DNA of 64,000 bases from Adiantum capillus-veneris (GCA_014529385.2 CM043947.1:98180036-98244035); one strand, 5' to 3'. Positions 32,513-44,666 are shown, counted from the first letter of the stretch. The notes: generated from the sequence alone by a model not told the origin. Made by a program: numbers and translations.

Positions 32513-33800
32513 ATGGCTTTCTCTTATCCGGAGTTTCATGGAAGAAGTGATGAATATGTGGAAGATTTTTTGGAAAAGATGGAGGTTGCCTGCATTAGCA
32601 ACCAGATTCATGACCCTACGCAGATGTTATGTCTTCTCCAAATTTGTTTCAAGAGTGATGCACAAGTCTGGTCCACTTGTAAGATTGAGTTGGGACAATC
32701 TAAGGCATGGGTTGGAAGTGGAGTTTGTGAAGATAGAAGATCCTGAAAAAGTGTGGCAAGAAGTACAAGGTTTGGTGCAAAAGGAAGGTGAGCTAGTAGA
32801 TGCGTACATACGTAAGTTCTCATTGGCATGGGAGCGGATGTGCAAGGACTTGGCACCACAGGTACCCCCTCCTGACATGATGAAGAAGGACAGGTTCTTG
32901 GCTGGTCTTTGGGAGAATATACGTTGGAGAGTGGAGCTTAAGAAGCCTAGGACATATGAAGATGCACTAGAGGTAGCAAGAAACAAAGAGTGGAAATTGA
33001 GGAAAATGAGCCAGTTAGGGGTGGAGTCTTTGCCCATGAGGTCTGAATTTCAGCCTATAGAGTCTTTACAAGGTCGCATGTCAGGGGTTCATCATGAACC
33101 AGTGGTTCCTGTTACTACTCTGGTTATGCCAGCAGTGGTCACTACATCGGTGCAAGATGATGGGCTAAGGCAAGACATGAGGCAAGTGGTAGATTTGATG
33201 AAGAATATCAGCCTAAACATGCTAGGTCAAGTGGGAAATAATCGAGGTCGAGGGAGGTTTGCAAATCAGCCAGGAGGTCAAGAAAGGCCTAGGAATGGTG
33301 TTGGACAAAGCAATGGTAGGTTTTGGAGGCATACGCCCACATGTTATAATTGTGGAGAGTTGGGTCACATCAGCCCGCAATGTGATAAGCCACCAAGGAT
33401 GGGGGAAGACATGTATCCATTGCCAAGACAGGTGCTAACTAGGTCAAATGATTATGGCATCGAAATTAAGGGAGACGAAGGAACCAGTGGACTGACCCAG
33501 GAGGAAAAGGGAAAGACAAAAGTGCTAAGTGTAGTCACCTTGGAGAAGGCATCAAAGCTAGAGGATACATTAGTGATTCCTATTGGGAAGAGGACCACAG
33601 AGGATAAGGAAGGAAGAAGTGCCCCAGGTTCTAGTAAGAAGAAAGGAAATAGCCATGAAGGCGAGGATGTCAAGGCCAAGAGGAAAAGGAGAGCTCGTGG
33701 AAAGTTTCATGTTTCAGATTTTCCACTAGGGGATGGGCAATTAAGCTATGACTTGAAGGAGGATCTGACGAGCAGGAAGGCTGATGTTACTTTTGGGTAG
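32513..33800 (+). pseudogene. gag of Ty3/gypsy A, frameshifted
   Basis: Start ATG at 32513 (MAFSYPEFHGRSDEYVEDF), a retrotrans_gag start. Near 32640-32690 the reading moves to another frame, where RLSWDNLRHGLEVEFVKIED follows and stays open to the zinc knuckle CYNCGELGHISPQC (C-x2-C-x4-H-x4-C, about 33346-33387). It ends at TAG 33798-33800. The pol frame continues in the same frame, so this stop alone separates gag from pol. Gag forms the particle and the knuckle binds RNA. Confidence 0.85.
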
Positions 33801-36800
33801 CTTATAGAGATGGTGCCTAAGCTAAAGCGACAGTGGAAGAGGATGGTTAACCCAATGGAGAAAGAGCCAGAGAGAGGTTCAGTAAAGGTGTTGGCAATGG
33901 ATGAGCTACCAGACATTTGTCCAATAGTAGATGTGTGGCATAAAAGGAAAAATTTGGGACAAGGTTATGTGGATGGCGGAGCCCAAATATGCATCATAAC
34001 ACACTCATGCGTTGAGAATATGGGTCTCACAGTGGCTGGGGTGTCAGGTTTTCGGATCAGATTGGCAAACCACCAAAAAGTAAAATGCTTGGGTGTTGTA
34101 AAGAGCTTAGAAGTGGAGGCATATGATGCAAAGGCAGTGGTTGATTTTCATGTGATGCCAGCAGGGTTGGGAGCATATCTTATTATACTGGGCAGACCAT
34201 GGTTACGTGCAGTGGGAGTTGTTCAAGATTGGCGACATGGTACGATTAGCCTCTATGGAAAGACAGATGCCAAGAAGCTTTATAATATGGACACAAGGAA
34301 AGGATTAGAGGAGCTTTATGAAGATGAGGATGAGTCTAGTGATGAAGACTCTTCCACGGTGACAGATGAGGATAGTGATAGCACTACCAACAGTGATGAG
34401 GATGCTGATGTTGCATTTCTTTTGATGGACAAAGAAATCCAGGAGTTTGGTTTAGTTGCATTTGCGAATGAGGTTGAAGATGAAAGTGAAGGGCCTTATG
34501 AAGTGATTAAAGGGCTGATGCAAACCAAGGTTGAGTTGTCAAAGAAGCAGGAATTGATGACACAAATGATCAGTGGAGACCTCTCAGCTATGGAGAAGGA
34601 TATATATTTGCACATGCTGGCTAGTTTTCCTGATTTGTTCATTACTTCATGTGAAGAGATCAGAGGGTTCAAGGGCGAAGAGATGCATATAGAGCTGAAA
34701 GAAGGTGCTAAGCCAGTGCGGCAAAGGCTAAGAAGGATGGGTCAAGAGCAAATGGAAGCCTTGCGAGAAGAGGTGGACAAGTTATTGAAGGCAGGGTTCA
34801 TAGTCCCTGTGGAGACGACAGAATGTGTGAGTCCAGTTGTAGTCAGTCCAAAGAAGGATGGGAAGTGGAGAATTTTTGTAGATTTGAAACCCTTAAATGC
34901 AGCCACTAAGAAGAACCCATATCCTCTTCCATTCATCGATCAGATCTTGGATTCAGTGGCAGGTTATGAGAGGTACAGTGTGTGTGATGGTTTTTCAGGC
35001 TATTTTCAATTGAATATTGCTCTTAAAGACCGCACAAAGACCACTTTTATTACGCCATGGGGCTGCTACTGCTACACAGTATTGCCATTTGGGTTGTCAA
35101 ATGGGCTTTCCTTCTATCAAGAGAGAGCAAATTGGGTGTTGGAACCATTCATTGGTAGTTGTGATAAAGATTTTATGGATGACTTCTGTGTTTATAGCAG
35201 TAGGGATGAACACCATGAGAAGCTGCAGATGGTATTGGCTCGATATGATGAATGTGGAGGACAACTAAATCCAAAGAAATGTCATCTAGCACAGCCAAGG
35301 GTGAAGTTATTGGGCCATATGGTGTCAGAAAATGGCATTGATGCTGATCCAGATAAGGTTAAGTCTATTATTCTTCTTCCATCACCTACGAGTACGAAGA
35401 AATTGGCAACTTTTATACACAAAGTGAAGTACATGGCACGGTTTATTCCATTGTCTTCGCAGCTTCTTTATCCATTACAGCAAGTGGCAAAGCATGATCC
35501 ATTGCAATGGGATGACAAGTGTGAAGAAGTGTTTCAAGAGGTGAAAGAGGTGTTAGGGGGGTTGTCAGCCATGCAGGCTCCTGATTGGGAGAAAGTGTTT
35601 TATGTAAATCCATCAGTAGGGGATGATGCCATTGGAGCCATGCTATTGCAAAAGGGGAAGGGCAGCCATTATATGAGGCCAGTGTATTGTGCAAGCCGAG
35701 TGAAGTTGGTAGCGGAGAGAAAGTTCTCGGAAGTAGAGCTAGTGATGGCCAGTGTAATATTTTCTTGTTGACGATTTCGTCATTACTTGCTACCACGGCC
35801 TTTTGTTTTCTTGACGAGTTATGCCTTTTTGCCACAGTTAATTAATGGTACTAACATGTCAAATGTGGTGAAGAAATGGGTAATTGAGCTGCAAGAGTTT
35901 GAGTTCTCTTTTCTAGTGGAAGATAGTACAAGGGCTACCCTAGCTGATTTGTTGACCTACAAGGAGAATCCCCTTATTGTTAAGGAAGAGGTGGTGAGAA
36001 AGGTAGTTGAAGAAGTGCCACAGATCAGCAATGCACATGTGTTGTTCTTTGATGGTTCATACAGAAAGAGCCATGATGCAGCTTCAGGGGGTATAGCACT
36101 TTATGATCCAGAGGGGAAGCTAGTATGCAAGAGAGGGTTCAAATTGGATGCTAATAGTAACAATGAGGCTGAATATGCTACTCTGGAAGCTGGATTACAC
36201 ATTTGTTTGAAGCATGGGGTTCGAAGGTTGAGCATAAAAGGTGATGCCTTGTTAGTGGTGAAGCAAGTGCTGGGTGTGTAGAAGAGCAAGAACACCTCAT
36301 TGAAGGAAATGTGCTTCAGAATTAAAGGCCTGTTAAAAAAGTTCGAAGCATGGATCATCAGACACATTGAACGTGCTCTAAATGGAGAGGCACATGGAGC
36401 AACTCAAGGCATGATTGGGGAGCTATTTGTGTTGAGGACCACTTTACCTCTTTATCATGGCCGGGAAAGTTTGGCTCAAGAAGAGGAGTTTTTGCTAACA
36501 GGAATCATTCCAAAGGAGATTCATAAGTCTAAGAAGTATGGTTTTGTGCGTAGAGCATACAGGTACAAATTGATTGGTGATGTCTTATACATGAAAGGGG
36601 TTGATCTCGTGTTGAGACGTGTACCTTGGAGAGAGGAGCTTTATAGAGTGTTGGGAGAGAATCATGAAGGCGCATGTGGTGGCCATTTTGCTCTAAAGAT
36701 CACTTTGCATAAGATTTTGCAAGAGGGGTATGTATGGCCTAGTTTGCACAAGGATGTTCACCATTGGTGTAGGTCTTGCAATAGGAGTCAAGCATTTGGG

Positions 36801-37829
36801 AAGAGAGTGTTGAAGCCAGAGCTATGAAAAACCATTATGGCGTTTGATGTGTTTGAAAAGTGGGGGATTGATGCAATAGGCTTGTTACCTATCACAAGCA
36901 GGGGCAAAAGCTATATCTTGATGGCAGTGGACTATCTCTCTAGATGGGCAGAGGCTATAGCAGTAAAACAGATCACTGCAAAGGATGTGGAAAATTTTGT
37001 GTATGATGAAATATGTTGCAAGTTTGGGGTGCCATTAGATCTACTTTCAAATAAGGGGCCAAGATTTAGAGCTAAACTGCTAGACTTCTTATGCGCAAAG
37101 ATGAAGATTAGGCACCAGCATAGCACTCCTTATTACCCGCAGTGTAATGGCTTAAATGAAAGATTCAATGGTGAGTTGGTACAAATTCTTTCTAAAGTGG
37201 CAGAGCACCAAGGAAAGAATTGGGATTTGGAATTGCCTAGTGCATTATGGGCTTACCGTACTTCGGTGAAGACAGGTACAGGGTTTACTCCATTTCATTT
37301 GGCGTATGGAAAGGAAGCACTATTGCCTGTGGAGGTAGAGTTGCCTGCGGTCAAGATGTTAGAGAAGTTGCTTGGTCCGCCTAGTGATGCATTCAAAGAG
37401 AGGCTCTTGCAGTTACAAGAGGTCCAGTTGGATAGGATGAGCTCATTGGAGCATTATGGGCAGATGCAGGATAAGGCTTTGGCAAAGATAAATGAAAAGG
37501 TCAAAAGTAAGGGTATCAAGAAACATGACTTGGTTTTGCGCTACAACAGTAAGCTGGAAAACACCTTTCAAAAGAAGTTTCAAATTAAGTGGGAAGGCCC
37601 TTTCAAGGTAATGGAGTGTTTTCCAAATGGCACATATCAGCTGGCTAACCTCGATGGTGTTCTACATAAGTCAAGGGTAAATGGATTGCATCTTAAATTG
37701 TATCATGCTAGATTGATGATGGTGGAGCAAGATAAGCTGTTTGTGGATCAAGAAGTGTTGGTGAGAGATGAGGAGACCTGTGATGCGGCGAGTCTCATAT
37801 CTCTCTTTGCTGCTGCTGATCATGAATGA
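33801..37829 (+). pseudogene. pol of Ty3/gypsy A with in-frame stops
   Basis: One continuous frame broken only by stops at 35769-35771 (TGA), 36279-36281 (TAG) and 36825-36827 (TGA). Protease: YVDGGAQICI and LGRPWLRAVG. RT: VVSPKKDGKWRIFVDLKPLN, GFSGYFQLNIAL, VLPFGLSNG, FMDDFCVYSS. First RNase H: DDAIGAMLLQKG (near 35620) to ATLADLL (35940). Second, archaeal-type RNase H: LFFDGSYRKSHDAASGGIAL (36045), NNEAEYATLEAGL, IKGDALLVVKQ. Integrase: GGHFALKITLHKIL zinc region, WGIDAIGLLP (first Asp), then SNKGPRF where the second catalytic Asp is replaced by Asn (near 37050), and CNGLNERFN with Glu. No chromodomain after it. Confidence 0.88.
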
Positions 37830-37857
37830 TCTAGCAGGCTAGGGGATGAGCACATTA

Positions 37858-38987
37858 TTTCAAGAGTTTTTTGGAGCAAGGGATTGCGCATATGTACATA
37901 TACATGCATATTGCATCAAATAAAGGATTGCCCAATTTCCATAGTTTGGTGGTTACGTGGGGCCCACGTGTGTACAGGTAGGACAGGGTGTACATAGTGC
38001 AGCGATTTTCACTATTATCAGTACCAGTGTGTTTTTTCTACAATAAGGAAGAGTTGATAGCACATAAAACTTATCGAGGAAGCTATCCGCGGGCCGACGA
38101 CATGAGGTAAGCAGGTGCGTCAGATACCATCGAGTGGCGTCAGGAGGTCGAACGGGGTCAATACTTGCACGCGGAGAAGTATGGACACGGCGTGGGTGTT
38201 TTCTTGTGATACTTATACAGAAAGGTCATCATGAGGACCACTTTTTTGGGACACTTCATGCGGTTGCGGGATGCATTATTTGGAAAAACTGAGTGTCAGG
38301 TGTGCGGATGATGCAAAAAGGTGACAACTATGCACTGCGAGCTCAGTTTTTGGCCTGTTCGGGGTTCGTTTGAGGTCATCTAAAAGGCCACGGGTGCCCA
38401 ACTAATAAAGCTAAGTGTGGGAACTGAGAAAACTGAGAGAAGACCAGAAAAAACGTGGATAAGAGAGGAGGAACAGCCGCAAGTGTGTTTTTTGTTGTTT
38501 TTGGAGCATTTTTTGGCCCTAAACTGCTCATCCGAGGTCGGATTTGAGCACTGTGACATTGTAGGGTGGGGTTTTTGGTTGTTCCGGACGCAATGGCGCT
38601 GTCCATTTTGCCAAATTCCTTACAGATTTTCTACTGTTTTCTATGTAATCTTCTCCGATGAGTGAAGCCTCTGCTTAACTTTGTGGTTGTATTTGGTGTA
38701 TTTCCTCAATACTGTGTAAACTATTTTCCCCACTGGTGTTGGGCTGAGCTTCATTGAGTCTAAACAACAGAAATTTTCCTCCTTTGAGTTGAATTGAGAG
38801 TGTGTGTGTGAGTATTGAGTGGGCAAGTGGGAAATCTCTCTCTTCTCACTCCGTCTGTGTGTTTCCTGTCTCGGCCAGGCTGGTTGTGTAAGCCGAGTGG
38901 TGCCCCATAGTGTGTGTGTGTGTATCTTCCCAAGAGTGTGTGTCGGGTCGTTATAGAGGTGTTGTGTGTGTTCTCATCCCATTCACA
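37858..38987 (+). repeat. 3' LTR of Ty3/gypsy A
   Basis: It starts TTTCAAGAGTTTTTTGG, with the first bases changed from TGTCAGG, and ends CCCATTCACA, followed by the ACGT duplication. A purine-rich stretch (GGCTAGGGGATGAG, 37838-37851) precedes it. Confidence 0.88.
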
Positions 38988-40586
38988 ACGTCAGTGGCTT
39001 CTGACTGAGCATCTTCTCCGATATCCTCCATTGATGTTCTTGTGATTGGCACATGGTAGCCTTCATACGTCTGTGCACTACGAGGGGCTACCTCTATGAC
39101 GTACCACCAAATTGATGCAGACTTTGTAGGATAAAATATCACCTGCCAGAGCTACATAACTGACATGAGAACTTCCAAGCACATAACTTCTAAAATTGGA
39201 TGTTAACTATTTACATACTTACTTGTTCACAATGCTTACTCGTCTCCAATGTACACTAGGGACTCTGATACAAGCCAACCTTATGCCATGCTACTCTCCA
39301 GACGTGCCTTCTGACGCACATATCCCTTGAGCGTTTTCATGAAATGTTATAAACATAACATCCATCTAGAATGCACTGTGCCAGCTATTTCCACCTCATC
39401 AACTATGTGAACAAGAAGATGCACCTGAATGGTTAGCATGGTAGTAGGAAATTGTTTCTCAAACATGCATACAACCTCCGCAGCATTTAGTTTGGCAAAT
39501 GGTATGGAGTCTACGTTGATCTCCTTTTGCGAGATCCATTGCACCAACTTCACAAGTTTGTAGATTGTGTTACGGACGTCAAGAGACAGACATCCCTCAA
39601 TGGCTAGCGGTAAAATAAACGTGCAACAACGATATTAAAGTCCACAAAGGAATTTGTTACACAATTCCCACTATGATATATTCCATAGGTGCCCTTTCTT
39701 TATAGTCAACCACGGGGGAATGTTGTAGTTGACGATGACAACGGTCCATACACTGTAAGATGTTGATCTTTGATCAAATGGATTTATGCCATCCATAGCT
39801 AGGGCCTAGGCGCAAATTTCAAGCTTCCTTGGCAAAATCCGACCATGTTTCATCTATATGTTTCTAGACTGCGCAATCTGCAAGAATCCGTAGCACACTA
39901 TCCGAAGATTTATTCTCCTCATGCCATTATGCTAGGGCGGACATGGACGTACATTCAAAGAAATGCTTGATGCAAGGAAGAAGAGGAAAATGTCGCAAAA
40001 CCTTTTGTGGAATTTTTGTTTCGTGGAGATCCACTCGATATCTCTCGAAATCACATTTCGGATAGTTCTCCATGTCTATGTATTCCCCTCTCTCAAAATA
40101 ATGAAGTCGTTAGGACAAGCGTGAATCGAATTGTAATCCATCCCCAAGTTTCACAAATTCTTTCTTGCTTCCTCTCTGGAATCTGAAATCACATTATCAG
40201 CTGGCAGTATGTGCTCTTTTGAGCAATCTACACAACGAGAAAAATACAGTAAAATCGTGTAAAAATCTATCAGATCTTTATACATCTAGAGTTTTTTATT
40301 AAAGTAAACACATTGTGATAGATCACCTGAAAAGCGATGTGACGCTAGTGTCACTCCATCCAAACTTTGTCTGCATGTTGAGAAAAACCAAGAGCGCCTT
40401 CAATCTAGACACACATGCTCCATCGTACAATGGTGTATCGACTTCACTTTTCATATCATCATAGATAAGCCTTTTTGAATCCATGATCCTCTCGATCATT
40501 TCATCGATCTCAGGCTCAAACATTGCCTCGTTGGCAATGTGGTCTGCATGATCATCCCCTGAGCTGTCAGAGGCTACTTCTTGTGG
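38988..40586 (-). pseudogene. tnp2 remnants of CACTA-B (exons 6, 4, 2, 1)
   Basis: 38988-39143 is the 5' half of exon 6 (NWWYVIEVAPRS-like). After a deletion, about 39240-39620 is the DUF4218-like exon 4 (LNAAEVVCMFEKQFPTTMLT, VHLLVHIVDEVEIAGTVHSR). After another deletion, about 39690-40230 is exon 2 with many changes. 40328-40586 is the 3' part of exon 1 (EPEIDEMIERIMDS, SRLKALLVFLNMQTKFGW). It ends where Ty3/gypsy C starts. Not functional. Confidence 0.8.
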
Positions 40587-41484
40587 TGTAACAGGACTTG
40601 ATTTTGAGGTGTTTTAGCAATAAATTTTGTTTTTCTAGGAAGTTTTGGTCGTTTTAAAGTTAGTCCACTGTGTAGAAGGATGTGTGGATTGTTTTCGTCC
40701 AATTAAAATTTTTTGATCCAGAAGGCACTTTCTGGGGCATTTTTTAAGGTGTTAACGTGGGATTTTGGAAAAGTGATGTATGAAGCGATTGAAGCCTGTG
40801 TTATAAGGAACAACTTTGGTTCTCTGAGTCTTTAGAGATTTGGATGTTTTGATGCTCGTTAAGGGCCAAAGATTAAGAAAAAAGTGGGATTTGCTGTTTT
40901 TGCATCGTTTTTGTAGAAAATGCTATTTTGCAGGTTGATTTTCAGCAAATCAGAGCAGGCTATGGAAATTTTCCATCACATAGCCAATGAAGAGCGCAAC
41001 AAGGGAAACAAGATTGTGTGAGACGGACTTGGGCTGTTTTGGCTCCGTTTGGGAGTTATGCTCAATTGAAGACAACTGAAAATTTGTGGACTTTAAAAAA
41101 AAAAAGTTTCAAAAATCTAACCTTCACGGATCGCTTCGCGATCACGTTTTTACCTTATTCTTGCAAGTATACTTGGCGCGCAAGTCGAGTCGACCGAACG
41201 CCAAAAATAGAAAAGCGGCTATTTTGGGAGGTCGCATGCTTTTGGAGGAAAAACGAGAAAAGAAAGACGGGTGGTGCGTTTTGGGGATCATTCAATGATC
41301 TCTCTTTCTGCGAGTGCGAGTGAGACGCTGCATGCAAGCGAACTGAAGCTCGGGGGTGGTTGGGAGGTTCGAGCTCCGTACAACGGAGTGCGCCCATATA
41401 TTTTATTGCTCCTCTGTTGTATCAAACACTATCAATGCAAAGATCTCTTTCTCTGTCTATCTCTATTATTCTGTTCCTGTGACA
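40587..41484 (+). repeat. 5' LTR of Ty3/gypsy C
   Basis: 898 bp from TGTAACAGGAC to TTCCTGTGACA; the ends are inverted repeats of each other. A TATATTTTATTG near 41396 could be the TATA region. No second LTR is in the window. Confidence 0.75.
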
Positions 41485-41486
41485 TG

Positions 41487-41498
41487 TGGTATCAGAGC
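41487..41498 (+). promoter_or_regulatory. Primer-binding site of Ty3/gypsy C
   Basis: TGGTATCAGAGC two bases after the LTR, initiator-Met type. Confidence 0.88.
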
Positions 41499-41516
41499 AA
41501 GCGGTTGATTCTGGAC

Positions 41517-42783
41517 ATGGACGGATATGAGAAGAAGATCAAGGAGCAAGAAGACCTGATTCGGCGACTACGAGAAGATCTGGAAAGTTCAAATCGGGAG
41601 CGTGCTGAGGCTCTACGGGGCAAGGCAGCACGAGACTCTGATATCTATGTGGAACTTAATGGCGAACAAGAAGACGGAAACCATGCTATTCCACCAGGAC
41701 ACAATAATCAACGTGTCGACGCTGGGGCACCTGGCGGTGGTGATAGTGGTGATGATGGAGATGGTGACGGTGGGAGCGGTGGTGATGGACGTCAAGGTCG
41801 TCCACACGAAAGAAAGCGGGATTATGGCGAAGCGGAACCTAATGAAAGGAGAGGACGAAGAAGGAGACGTGATGAAGATTCTGAAAGGGCAGCTTTGCAG
41901 CAAGTCTTAAAGAAGGCAAAGATTAACGAGTTTAATGGCATCGAGAAAACTGGCGAAGATCTCGAAGCATGGATTGAAGAGTTAGAAGATTATTTTGCAT
42001 TAAAGAAGTTCTCTGAAGAAGCAAAAGCAAAGGTTGCAGTTGTTCATCTTTGACAAACCGCAAAGCTTTGGTGGAAAGCATACCTTAAACAATGAACAAA
42101 GGTTACTCCAATCACTTGGGAGGAGTTTAAAACGCAAGCATATAAAAGGTATTGTTCTCCACACTATGAAATGGATAAAAAGATGGAGTTTTAGAAGTTT
42201 CAGCAACAACCTGAGAACGAGCCAAGTCTTACTGTACATGAGTATAAGGAGAAGTTTTTGGGACTTCACAAGTATGCACCTGAAGTAGAAGGAGAGGCGT
42301 TGACAAACAAATTTATCGAAGGACTGCGTAAAGATCTGTATTATCAAGTAAAGGGTGCAGGGGCTATCGATTTTCTGGATGCTATTGCGAAAGCCGAAAA
42401 TTATGAGAAGAAGGTGAAGTATGAGCGCCGCAACCCTACTCCAAGCAGAATTATATCTACCGGGCATAGAACGTAGAATAGGCCTTTTCAGACAAACACT
42501 GAGGTTCCCCGAAGGAATTTTACAAATAATCAGAGAAGACCACCCAATAATTTTTCAAATCAGAATCAGAATTTCAATTGAAATCAGAGTACATATCAGA
42601 ATGCTGTAAACAACCGCAATCAAAATTTGGGTCACAATGATGCAAATGAGAATCAAAGAAGACGACAACCGCTGCAGTGGCAACATGATCCTGCTTTTCT
42701 AGAACAAGCAAGGAAATTTGGGTTATGTTTCTGTTGCGGTGAGCAAAGTCACAAGACGTTCGAATGCCCAAATAAGGAGATCG
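41517..42783 (+). pseudogene. gag of Ty3/gypsy C, broken
   Basis: Start ATG at 41517 (MDGYEKKIKEQEDLIRRL), a coiled-coil start. A Gly/Asp-rich linker (GGGDSGDDGDGDGG) and a basic RRGRRRRR follow, then the gag core INEFNGIEKTGEDLEAWIEE. A stop at 42051 and frame changes follow; the core resumes with LTNKFIEGLRKDLYYQVKG. A zinc knuckle CFCCGEQSHKTFEC (C-x2-C-x4-H-x4-C) is near 42725-42766 in yet another frame. Arg/Gln/Asn-rich before the knuckle. Confidence 0.8.
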
Positions 42784-42867
42784 ATCAGGCGGTTCTTTGA
42801 AGGATCTACAATAGCTAGTATTGGAGTTGTAGCTAATGCATCCTTGAGCGTAAGTATCGAAACTATG

Positions 42868-43729
42868 CTATTGAGCGGGTCCCCACTGAAAAGCTTTGTC
42901 TTTTCCTTTCAGTTGGTCCGTCATGGGAACAACAACATGAGCATATTTTTTAACGAATCTTTGGTAAAAACCTGCAAATCGTTTAAAAAACTGTAACTCT
43001 TTTAGATTTTTAGGGGAAGGCCATTGTCGGATTGTATCCACTTTGGATTGATCCATATGTAGCCCATGAGCTAAAATAACATGCCGAAGATAGTGAATTT
43101 CTTCTTTCAAAAAATCACACTTAGATTCCTTGGCATATAATTTATTTGTTTGTAACAATTCGCCTGCCTCAGATGTTGTAAGTGTTCTTTTTCAGAAGCA
43201 CTATATACTAGAATATCATCGAGAAAAATGATGACAAATTTTTCCAAGTATGGCTTCAAGACACTATCCATAAGCGTCATGAATTTTGCAGGCGCATTGG
43301 TTAACCCAAAAGGCATAACCAGAAACTCGTAGTGTCCAAACCTTGTTGGAATGCAGGTTTGGGTATATCAGCAAGTTGAATACGTACTTGGTGATATCTT
43401 GACCGCAAGTCTATTTTTATGAAAATACGAGCATGAGTGAGTTTGTCGAACAACTCATCCACCCTTGGCAATGGGTACTTGTTCTTAATAGTAACGGCAT
43501 TTAAGTCATGGTAGTCTATGCACATGTGCATACTGCCGTCTTTTTTCTTCACCAATAGGATACAAGAAGCCCATGGTGAAGAGCTGGGTTGGATAAACCC
43601 TCTGCTAAGGTAGTCAGAAAGCTGACGTTCCACCTCAGCAACCTCAGAGTAACTCATGCGGTAGGGTGGTTTACTGACAGGTTTACTGTCTGCAACCACA
43701 TCGATGCTATGTTGCACTGATCGTGTCAA
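42868..43729 (-). pseudogene. Chromovirus RT fragment (second copy)
   Basis: Better kept than at 21.6-22.8 kb: [66 protein letters not shown] and [15 protein letters not shown]. Frames change near 43320 and 43150. The catalytic DD is intact, but the gene is not. Confidence 0.82.
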
Positions 43730-43776
43730 CGATAATCCTGGTGGAAAATCATTAGGAAAAACGTAATGAAATTCCT

Positions 43777-44613
43777 TTAATAAATTTTTAGCTCACTAGC
43801 AACTTTTGCTTGTTGGGAAGTAGCCATTGGTGGAAGAGATGAGAGAGAAGCATGCGGCGTTGAGGAATATTCAACAGATACAATGTTAGAGAGAAAATGA
43901 GACAATGAGTAACACAATAAAACTTGATCTATTTCATTAGCAGAAACGAGCTGCATAAGCTCAACTGTACATATCAATGGTGAAGAAGGTAGATCCTTCT
44001 CTCCTAACAACAACACAAGTGCGCCATGGGATTCCAACATCAAGTTATTGTGCTCATAGCTATGCTTCATTGATGGTCCTAGGCTATGCAACCATTCCCT
44101 ACCAAGGACTATGTCTACCCTCTCCATGTTCAAAACCTAAAAATCCAAGGATGTGGAGTAGCCTTGTACTTCCAACGGGACGGCTCAGACTTGAGTATCC
44201 CAGATTTTGGCATCATGTCCGTTTATCATTGTTACCTTGTAGCAGTGGGTACTCGGTGTTTGAGGAAATTTGAGTTTTTTCACCAATCCATAATTGATAA
44301 AATTGTGAGTAGTACCGTCATCTACCAAGATGCGCACCTTGTGCCCTTGCAGAGATCCGTGCATACGTACTAACTCATGTGGTCCAAAGGTCTGTTGCCA
44401 CATGGAACCTGTGAGATAGCATTCATGCACCACCTCTATGTGTGTTACTTCCACTGTAGAGAATCGTGAGGAAGACTCAAGAGGCAGCAGTTGCACCGTG
44501 TGTACTGCTTTCTCCTTGCCATGAGCATCACATTTCCCCTTGGGACAATCCTTTTTGCCATGACTGCTTCCTAAAACATTGAAAACATAATTTCTCTTTC
44601 TTAGCTTTATCAA
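43777..44613 (-). pseudogene. Chromovirus protease region (second copy)
   Basis: VRILVDDGTTHNFINYGLVK (about 44300-44330) is the aspartic protease motif, with DDG where DSG is usual. A decayed zinc knuckle (HGKKDCPKGK) is upstream. VDIVLGREWLHSLGP near 44110 is the protease C-terminal LGxxWL motif. Confidence 0.75.
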
Positions 44614-44666
44614 AGTCCCCAGGAAAGAGAGAACCTTTGGACCCCTTGGATTTTTTTAGATGCTTT

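Larger units (their letters stand above)
30350..38987 (+). mobile_element. Ty3/gypsy element A with two RNase H domains (Tat-like), complete
   Basis: LTRs of 1131 and 1130 bp (30350-31480, 37858-38987) flank a 6.38 kb interior with gag and pol on the plus strand. Target duplication ACGT (30346-30349, 38988-38991) inside tnp2 exon 6 of CACTA-B. Pol order: protease, RT, RNase H, a second RNase H of the archaeal type, integrase, no chromodomain. That extra RNase H is the mark of the plant Tat lineage. The LTRs are very similar, yet coding is interrupted by a gag frameshift and four in-frame stops. Confidence 0.9.
27624..40586 (-). mobile_element. CACTA transposon B, internally deleted and split
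   Basis: The left terminus CACTACAAGAGG is at 27624-27635. The order matches CACTA-C: subterminal repeats, TNPA-like gene, then parts of tnp2. A dual-RNase-H Ty3/gypsy element (30350-38987) sits in tnp2 exon 6. Two internal deletions remove tnp2 exon 5 with part of exon 4 (junction near 39238) and exon 3 (junction near 39620). It stops at 40586 where Ty3/gypsy C begins, so the right end is not present. Confidence 0.8.
40587..42793 (+). mobile_element. Ty3/gypsy element C, 5' part only
   Basis: 5' LTR, primer site and gag, then a break. Inserted into tnp2 exon 1 of CACTA-B. The rest is replaced near 42793 by an inverted fragment of chromovirus family B, so neither pol nor the 3' LTR is present. 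Confidence 0.75.

Noticed and set aside
35443-35835. 130-residue minus-strand frame
   Set aside because: Antisense shadow of the RNase H region of Ty3/gypsy A.
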